Assembly: GCA_934101345.1 (NCBI GenBank)
Contig: CAKOQV010000006.1
Span: forward strand, 1-34,459
Reading direction: 5' to 3'
Length of the DNA: 34,459 nucleotides
Source of the DNA: an uncultured Bacilli bacterium
GTDB taxonomy: Bacteria > Bacillota_I > Bacilli_A > RF39 > UBA660
Shown here: in pieces, positions 30,363 to 34,459 of the stretch
Layout: the number at the start of each line of letters is the position of its first letter
Numbering within the stretch: the stretch's first letter is position 1
The notes under the pieces: model-generated
The model's database searches: none
The model's input: only the letters and a program-made list of their open reading frames with translations
What the model was told of the DNA's origin: nothing
Program-made: the position numbers and the translations under genes

Positions 30363-30470
30363 TTATAAAGCTTGTGGAAAACATAGTAATTCCCCACACT
30401 TATCAAAAACTATCTTAGCATTATTAAAAACATTTGAATTTAATTTTATTTTATTTACAAAAATTACCAT
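30363..30470 (-). CDS. Candidate 35-residue peptide upstream of the ABC exporter
   Basis: A small reading frame with all signals of an expressed gene: promoter TTGACA-17-TATATT, AAAGGAG eight bases before ATG, and a terminator-like hairpin after it. The peptide is basic in its first half (VNKIKLNSN) and carries two cysteines near the end, CGELLC, then FPQAL. No signal peptide and no double-glycine site are seen. It could be a secreted signalling peptide, a modified-peptide precursor or a leader peptide controlling the exporter. I know no family for it, and the function is inference from position. A chance frame is the alternative, but it would be an unusually well-dressed one. Confidence 0.6.
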   Translation of the reverse strand: MVIFVNKIKLNSNVFNNAKIVFDKCGELLCFPQAL

Positions 30471-30501
30471 TTCTTCCACTCCTTTCTTTAAATTCAAGTT
30501 A

Positions 30502-30530
30502 AATATATCATAATATGGTATGCTTGTCAA
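30502..30530 (-). promoter_or_regulatory. Promoter of the peptide-ABC exporter unit
   Basis: TTGACA (30525-30530), 17 bases, TATATT (30502-30507) on the minus strand, about 32 bases before the peptide ATG. No other good promoter lies between it and the ABC gene. Confidence 0.85.
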
Positions 30531-30618
30531 CCTTTTTTTGTTACAACTATTTTTTTATTTTGATGAAGTGATATGATTTTACTTAAAGAATGAATATTTT
30601 TAAGGAAGTTTTATATAC

Positions 30619-30647
30619 AAAAAAAGAGACTTTCTAAGGAAAATCTT
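30619..30647 (-). terminator. Terminator of the HD-domain gene
   Basis: On the minus strand GATTTTC (30639-30645) pairs with GAAAGTC (30628-30634) around CTTA, followed by TC and seven T. Confidence 0.7.
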
Positions 30648-30650
30648 ACT

Positions 30651-31283
30651 TTATTTCTTTATCTTATTTTTTATAGCATAATTAGATACTGCCTTGAAAT
30701 TATCATCGTATGGATACATTTCCTGGCCATATTTAAGCCACATTGTAGACCATGATTCACCATTGTCAAGTAATCTTTTTACTATGGAATTATTCATTAC
30801 AAAATTACCATCTTGCTTAGTTAAATCAACGCATCCCTCTTCATCATATATCTTACTTTGCAAATCGCATTCTAGTTTATCGCATTGATAAGCAAAAAAA
30901 GCCTCCTTGGTACTATGTGAATCAAATTCTAAAAATAATTCTTCAATTTGTTTTCCATCTAATATACCAGATAATATCTCGTGTACCGCAGCATGTTCTA
31001 TTTTTTCTTTATCATTTTCATTTATTTCAAATTGTGTTAGATCATCAATAATAGCTTCTCCCAACTCATGAATTGCTAGCATAAATACTACATTCATAAT
31101 ATCAACATCATATTGATATTCATGCTTCATAGCAATAGCAAGCATTTGAGTACTAAAAATATGCTCAGCAACACTCTCAAGTCTATCCCTTTGAACATTC
31201 CATAGTTTCCAGCCTTTTCTAATAACATTTTTTAGTCTATTGCAAATAGCATAATACTTAACTACATTTTCTTCTTTTGACAT
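30651..31283 (-). CDS. HD-domain phosphohydrolase-like protein (YfbR/HDDC2 type)
   Basis: A 210-residue all-helical protein of the HD superfamily, closest in layout to the YfbR/HDDC2 nucleotidases: LESVAEHIFSTQMLAIAM with His41, then MLAIHELGEAIIDDLTQFEI. The HD pair itself reads His72-Glu73 instead of His-Asp, so metal binding may differ; related sequences with HE are known to me in Firmicutes. YfbR-type enzymes remove the 5' phosphate of deoxynucleotides; this exact activity is not proven. GGAGGAATT precedes the ATG, the promoter lies at 31310-31338 and a terminator at 30619, so it is a single-gene unit. Confidence 0.85.
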   Translation of the reverse strand: MSKEENVVKYYAICNRLKNVIRKGWKLWNVQRDRLESVAEHIFSTQMLAIAMKHEYQYDVDIMNVVFMLAIHELGEAIIDDLTQFEINENDKEKIEHAAVHEILSGILDGKQIEELFLEFDSHSTKEAFFAYQCDKLECDLQSKIYDEEGCVDLTKQDGNFVMNNSIVKRLLDNGESWSTMWLKYGQEMYPYDDNFKAVSNYAIKNKIKK

Positions 31284-31309
31284 ACCAATTCCTCCATCTC
31301 TATAAACAG

Positions 31310-31338
31310 ATTATAGCACACTGTCATAAAGTAATCAA
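31310..31338 (-). promoter_or_regulatory. Promoter of the HD-domain gene
   Basis: TTGATT (31333-31338), 17 bases, TATAAT (31310-31315) on the minus strand. Confidence 0.78.
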
Positions 31339-31438
31339 CAAAAAACTTATGGATAAAGAACATAGACTTTAACCTATGACTTAGAAAGTAATAAAAGTTC
31401 ACTAGTTTATTGATATAAACCAAGTTTTGAATATATCA

Positions 31439-31467
31439 TAAAAACTAGAGGCTAATCACCCCCTAGT
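31439..31467 (-). terminator. Terminator of the DUF4406-CYTH-S51 operon
   Basis: On the minus strand ACTAGGGG (31460-31467) pairs with CCTCTAGT (31444-31451), one G-U pair, followed by TTTTTATG. Confidence 0.82.
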
Positions 31468-31474
31468 TAATATC

Positions 31475-32695
31475 TTATTTATTATTTTTATATTCTTCTT
31501 TAGTAATTCCATACAGAACTAAATCCTCAATTCCTCCATAGTAATAGAATATTCCTTCTTTTCTTTCTCCTTCATATTTAAGACCAATTTTTTCCATTAC
31601 TTTGTATGTTCCTGGATTATCTTTTCCACCACATGATTCTATTCTATTAATATTTAGAGTATCAAAAGCAAAGTTTAATATTTTTCTTGAAGCCTCTGTA
31701 GTATAACCATTGCCCCAAGCATCCTCTCTAATCCAATAATCTATACCAGCAGTTCTTGCTTTTTCATCATGAATATTTAAATAAATACAACCTAGTATTT
31801 TATTATCTTCTTTTCTTTCTATGGTCCATCTGTAATAATTTAGTTCATTATATTTTTCCTCATCAAAATATTTTCTATTTTTCTCTAAGTCGTCTCCTAG
31901 TCTGTTTGTACCTAGATATCTTCTTATATTTGGATTAAGTTGAATAAAGAAAAATTCATCAATATCACTTTTTACTGTTCTTCGAAGTAATAATCTATCT
32001 GTTTCTAATAGTATAGTCCCTGTATGATTTATTTTTATATATTCATGTCCAGGCATAGTTATTTTGCTATTCTGGATAGTATAATATTCTCCGACAAAGT
32101 CTATATTATTATTTTCTATTCTTATAAATGAATCATTAGGTAACGCTACTGTTTTGGTATAATTACTTACTTCAAATACTTCTTTTAAGTAGTCTATATT
32201 ATTAAAGTCTAAGTGAGGATAAATATTTATATCTATATAGCCTAAACCTTCATAATCTTCAATTACATAATTGTTGTAATCATTTTTATATACAACATGA
32301 GAGGATTGATTCATAGAGCCTGCACTTACTCCAAGTATTATTCCTTCTTTTGATTTTAATATTTCAAAAAGATCGTACTCTTTTACTGAATCTATTTGTT
32401 TTTTGGTGTCTCCACCCATTAAAAATATTATATTTGATTTTAATATATAGTCTTTAGCTAAGTCTTTATCTACTCTATTATCTATCAAATATGCTTTATT
32501 AAAAGTAATATCAATATTTTTAAAATGTTTTATTAGGTTATTATAGTATAAATCATTATTTTCATAATCATCAAATGTTGTAGCAATAAATGTTATTGTA
32601 TAATTATTTTTAATATCTTTCTTTAAGTATTCCTTCTGTACTTTATTAAAGCCTTGCTCTTTAGAAATACCACTAAATAAATAGTTTATTCGCAT
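31475..32695 (-). CDS. Peptidase S51-like and GNAT acetyltransferase fusion
   Basis: A 406-residue two-domain protein. Residues 1 to about 220 look like peptidase S51 (PepE/cyanophycinase-like): IIFLMGGDTKKQI at 89-101 and the nucleophile elbow GVSAGS with Ser124; His161 in YPHLDF is a likely partner. From about 225 a GNAT domain begins with TILLETDRLLLRRTV and continues with YWIREDAWGNGYTTEASRKI and NPGTYKVMEKIGLKYEGERK. GNAT homologues usually stand alone, so the fusion is notable. I start at ATG 32695 behind AGGGTGA; the frame extends 14 codons upstream into the CYTH gene. It is the last gene of a four-gene operon. Joint processing of an amino-acid or peptide conjugate is a possible role, by inference. 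Confidence 0.85.
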   Translation of the reverse strand: MRINYLFSGISKEQGFNKVQKEYLKKDIKNNYTITFIATTFDDYENNDLYYNNLIKHFKNIDITFNKAYLIDNRVDKDLAKDYILKSNIIFLMGGDTKKQIDSVKEYDLFEILKSKEGIILGVSAGSMNQSSHVVYKNDYNNYVIEDYEGLGYIDINIYPHLDFNNIDYLKEVFEVSNYTKTVALPNDSFIRIENNNIDFVGEYYTIQNSKITMPGHEYIKINHTGTILLETDRLLLRRTVKSDIDEFFFIQLNPNIRRYLGTNRLGDDLEKNRKYFDEEKYNELNYYRWTIERKEDNKILGCIYLNIHDEKARTAGIDYWIREDAWGNGYTTEASRKILNFAFDTLNINRIESCGGKDNPGTYKVMEKIGLKYEGERKEGIFYYYGGIEDLVLYGITKEEYKNNK

Positions 32696-32711
32696 ATTAT
32701 TCACCCTTTCT

Positions 32712-33338
32712 TTATATACTTGGCATATCTTTGTCAAATGTTACTTCATTATATATTTTTTTATTTTGTTCTTTACATAGTTCTACATATTTATCATCCC
32801 ATGATAGTCTATATGAATCTTTGATATTTAATTTTAATTTACTTACATAGTTCATAACTACCTCTTCAGGATTTTTGGTACTACTTTTATTTTCTATTTC
32901 TAATGCTATACCAAAGGGATATTCATCTATACTTATTTCAACATCTTCATTTGTAAATATAGTTCTATATCTTTCATAACTATCTACAACTTTAAAATGC
33001 ATTACATTTTCAATAATAAATATAAAATTATCTACATCCTCATAAGAAATTCTTACTTCTTTTTCTTCTTCCTTATTAACCAAATTTTCTGTAGTATTTG
33101 GAAGACGTCTTTTCCAACTTAACTTACATTTACTTTCTTCTATATTTTTTGATAATCTAAGTCTAAATCTTCCATCTATCTCTTTTGAATAAAAATCATA
33201 TTTAGAGTCTGAATGATTATACTGAACTGTCTTTTCATAAGTTCTAGGTTTCTTTTCTAACTCTTTTAGTTCTGATAACTTATCTAATAAATTATTTACC
33301 TCACTACTTGGATAATAAAATCTTACTTCATATTCCAT
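32712..33338 (-). CDS. CYTH domain protein
   Basis: A 208-residue CYTH (CyaB/thiamine triphosphatase) superfamily protein, a triphosphate tunnel fold. It starts MEYEVRFYY, giving the ExExR form of the EXEXK signature. Later come GRFRLRLSKN and CKLSWKRR with the basic residues of the tunnel, YERYRTIF, and ISIDEYPFGIALEIE with paired acidic residues. Known members hydrolyse triphosphates or act as class IV adenylate cyclases. It starts 12 bases after another CYTH gene, and the two share little sequence, so they are not a recent duplication. AGAGGT precedes the ATG. Confidence 0.82.
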   Translation of the reverse strand: MEYEVRFYYPSSEVNNLLDKLSELKELEKKPRTYEKTVQYNHSDSKYDFYSKEIDGRFRLRLSKNIEESKCKLSWKRRLPNTTENLVNKEEEKEVRISYEDVDNFIFIIENVMHFKVVDSYERYRTIFTNEDVEISIDEYPFGIALEIENKSSTKNPEEVVMNYVSKLKLNIKDSYRLSWDDKYVELCKEQNKKIYNEVTFDKDMPSI

Positions 33339-33350
33339 ATTATACCTCTA

Positions 33351-33920
33351 TTAACTTTCTATTTTTATGTTATGTTTTTTAATATACATTTCTGGCTTAC
33401 CCATATTTAATTCTTCAGATACATCTAAGTTTAAAGAATTAATGAAACTTTGTATTTGTCTTTTTATTTCTTTAACATCAACATCATTATTAGTACAATA
33501 CTCTACTTCCATAAATAAACCTAAATCTTTTACATCTTCAAGAACTATCTCATAATCTTTATATGTATATGTTTCTTTACTGTTGTTTATTTCTATAAAC
33601 TTTACTAATCCTAGTTTATTAAATATTTCTTTTAGCATATCAATTTTTTCTACTTCTGTCTCATATTCATTTGAATATAACCATTTATTATTATCATATA
33701 CATCATCTTTATAAGTGATATAATGCTTATTATTTTTAGTTCTAAGTCTAAGACAGTGATATAGTTCATCATCTTTACTAGGCTTTAAAGTATCCCTTTT
33801 AGGATCATAATAATATTCATCAATTACTTTATTTAAGCCTATATAATTAAAACTACTTAATGTTTCTTTTACTCTATCTTTTGTATCAAATACTTCGACA
33901 AGTATTTCTATCTCTTTCAT
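33351..33920 (-). CDS. CYTH-like (CyaB-type) protein
   Basis: A 189-residue protein with a CYTH layout: MKEIEILVEVFD at the start, a CLRLRTKNNKHYITYKDD stretch with basic tunnel residues, YSNEYETEVE, and a CyaB-like LEDVKDLGLFMEVEY near residue 140. The EXEXK signature reads EIEIL, so the basic residue is missing and catalysis may be altered. Class IV adenylate cyclases and relatives have about this length (180-190). It has GGAGG before the ATG, starts 15 bases after the DUF4406 gene, and is followed after 12 bases by the second CYTH gene. Confidence 0.8.
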   Translation of the reverse strand: MKEIEILVEVFDTKDRVKETLSSFNYIGLNKVIDEYYYDPKRDTLKPSKDDELYHCLRLRTKNNKHYITYKDDVYDNNKWLYSNEYETEVEKIDMLKEIFNKLGLVKFIEINNSKETYTYKDYEIVLEDVKDLGLFMEVEYCTNNDVDVKEIKRQIQSFINSLNLDVSEELNMGKPEMYIKKHNIKIES

Positions 33921-33935
33921 AAAGCCTCCATCTAA

Positions 33936-34271
33936 TTACTTACTTTCAAGATAATTTACTTTTTTACCATGTGCTTTGGCATATTCTATTTCTGATTTTG
34001 TACTATCTCCAATATAGCCACCTACATTTATTACAAATATTTCATCTGCCATATCGATTTTTCTCTTATGCATATCATCTAGCATTTCTTTCGTCTTAGC
34101 AAGTGTTCCTTCGTCCATATTTTCCCAAACTTCACTATCACCAGAATAACCAAATAATCCTACCGAAATTACGATGTTTCCTTTTAGGGTTAGTTCTTTT
34201 TGAACTCTTAAAAATTCATCTTTAAATCTAGTAGAACCACATAGGGTTATCACTTTATAATTTTTTACCAT
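33936..34271 (-). CDS. DUF4406 / nucleoside 2-deoxyribosyltransferase-like protein
   Basis: A 111-residue Rossmann-like protein: VITLCGSTRFKDEF at the start, MHKRKIDMADEIFVINVGGY in the middle and IGDSTKSEIEYAKAHGKKV at the end. These are the marks of the DUF4406/nucleoside 2-deoxyribosyltransferase-like group, whose members bind nucleosides or nucleotides. It is shorter than true deoxyribosyltransferases (about 150), and I cannot point to a sure catalytic Glu beyond the EIEYA segment. It is first in the operon, with its own consensus promoter at 34320-34348. Confidence 0.82.
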   Translation of the reverse strand: MVKNYKVITLCGSTRFKDEFLRVQKELTLKGNIVISVGLFGYSGDSEVWENMDEGTLAKTKEMLDDMHKRKIDMADEIFVINVGGYIGDSTKSEIEYAKAHGKKVNYLESK

Positions 34272-34319
34272 TTTATTATCTCACTTTCCTAACTGATTAA
34301 CATATATTATTTCTTTTTC

Positions 34320-34348
34320 AATATATCATATATATATTTTACTGTCAA
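34320..34348 (-). promoter_or_regulatory. Promoter of the DUF4406-CYTH-S51 operon
   Basis: TTGACA (34343-34348), 17 bases, TATATT (34320-34325) on the minus strand. It lies between the IS end and the first gene, so the operon keeps its own promoter. Confidence 0.83.
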
Positions 34349-34389
34349 TAATGTTATAAATAAAAAAAGAAGATATATTATATTGAACT

Positions 34390-34459
34390 TGTCAACAAAA
34401 AGTAGACAGTAAAAAGATTTTATTTAAACCCTAGTTGAGTTCTATACTCAATTGGGGTT
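34390..34459 (-). mobile_element. End of an IS3-family insertion sequence
   Basis: TGTCAACAAAAAGTAGACAG begins at 34390 with the TG expected of an IS3-family terminal inverted repeat. It is followed within about 30 bases by the last codons of a transposase running toward it. The rest of the element lies beyond the window, so the other end and the target duplication cannot be seen. Confidence 0.72.
34420..34459 (-). CDS. IS3-family transposase OrfB, C-terminal end (partial)
   Basis: Only the last 12 codons are in the window; they read TPIEYRTQLGFK before TAA. TP-x-EYR near the end is typical of IS3-family OrfB (integrase core, rve) proteins, where it closes the catalytic domain. The stop codon lies about 30 bases inside the terminal repeat. 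Whether the gene is intact cannot be judged. Confidence 0.75.
   Translation of the reverse strand, partial: TPIEYRTQLGFK

Overview
The window is a very AT-rich chromosomal segment from a low-GC Firmicute, most likely an uncultured gut-type Bacilli/Mollicutes relative that still makes endospores. This rests on GerE, SpoIIIAH, a GerM-type protein, a YjcZ-like peptide, the order transketolase-SirA-YneF known from Bacillus, and a serS T-box. The code is standard: TGA ends genes such as the pilin-like gene, and tryptophan is written TGG. Almost everything is on the minus strand, so the segment probably lies in one replichore. The exceptions are a YjcZ-like peptide gene and tRNA-Arg. I cannot name the species.

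Layout, left to right. 1-6.2 kb is a translation block: tRNA-Glu(CTC), a DUF362 protein, GluRS, a YjcZ-like peptide, tRNA-Gln(CTG), and LeuRS with a membrane protein in front of it. 6.2-8.5 kb holds a divergent GH31 family glycosidase. 8.6-11.6 kb has two TasA/camelysin-like secreted proteins around a flippase-like membrane protein and tRNA-Arg(TCT). 11.7-16.5 kb is a sporulation and surface block: GerM-like, GerE, SpoIIIAH, a small anchored protein and a very large pilin-like protein. 16.6-22.3 kb carries PriA, two small unknowns, YneF, SirA and transketolase. 22.3-24.6 kb is a T-box-controlled operon of DUF1653, SerRS and a zinc-ribbon membrane protein. 24.6-28.2 kb holds a Nudix hydrolase with a kinase-like protein, DUF1846, and a GNAT acetyltransferase behind a structured terminator-bearing leader. 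28.5-31.3 kb holds an ABC exporter preceded by an unannotated 35-residue peptide gene, then an HD-domain protein. 31.5-34.3 kb is a four-gene operon: DUF4406, two CYTH proteins and a peptidase S51-GNAT fusion. The window ends in the terminal repeat and last codons of an IS3-family transposase.

The strongest unexplained signals are these. First, a four-copy element of two tandem hairpins: stems change in a compensatory way, but all eight loops keep the same closing motif (3.3, 8.6, 25.9 and 28.5 kb). Second, the 35-residue peptide gene with a consensus promoter and ribosome binding site, separated from an ABC exporter by an attenuator-like hairpin. Third, the leader of the GNAT gene, which looks like an aptamer plus terminator but matches no riboswitch class I know. 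All functions are read from motifs by eye; no searches were run.
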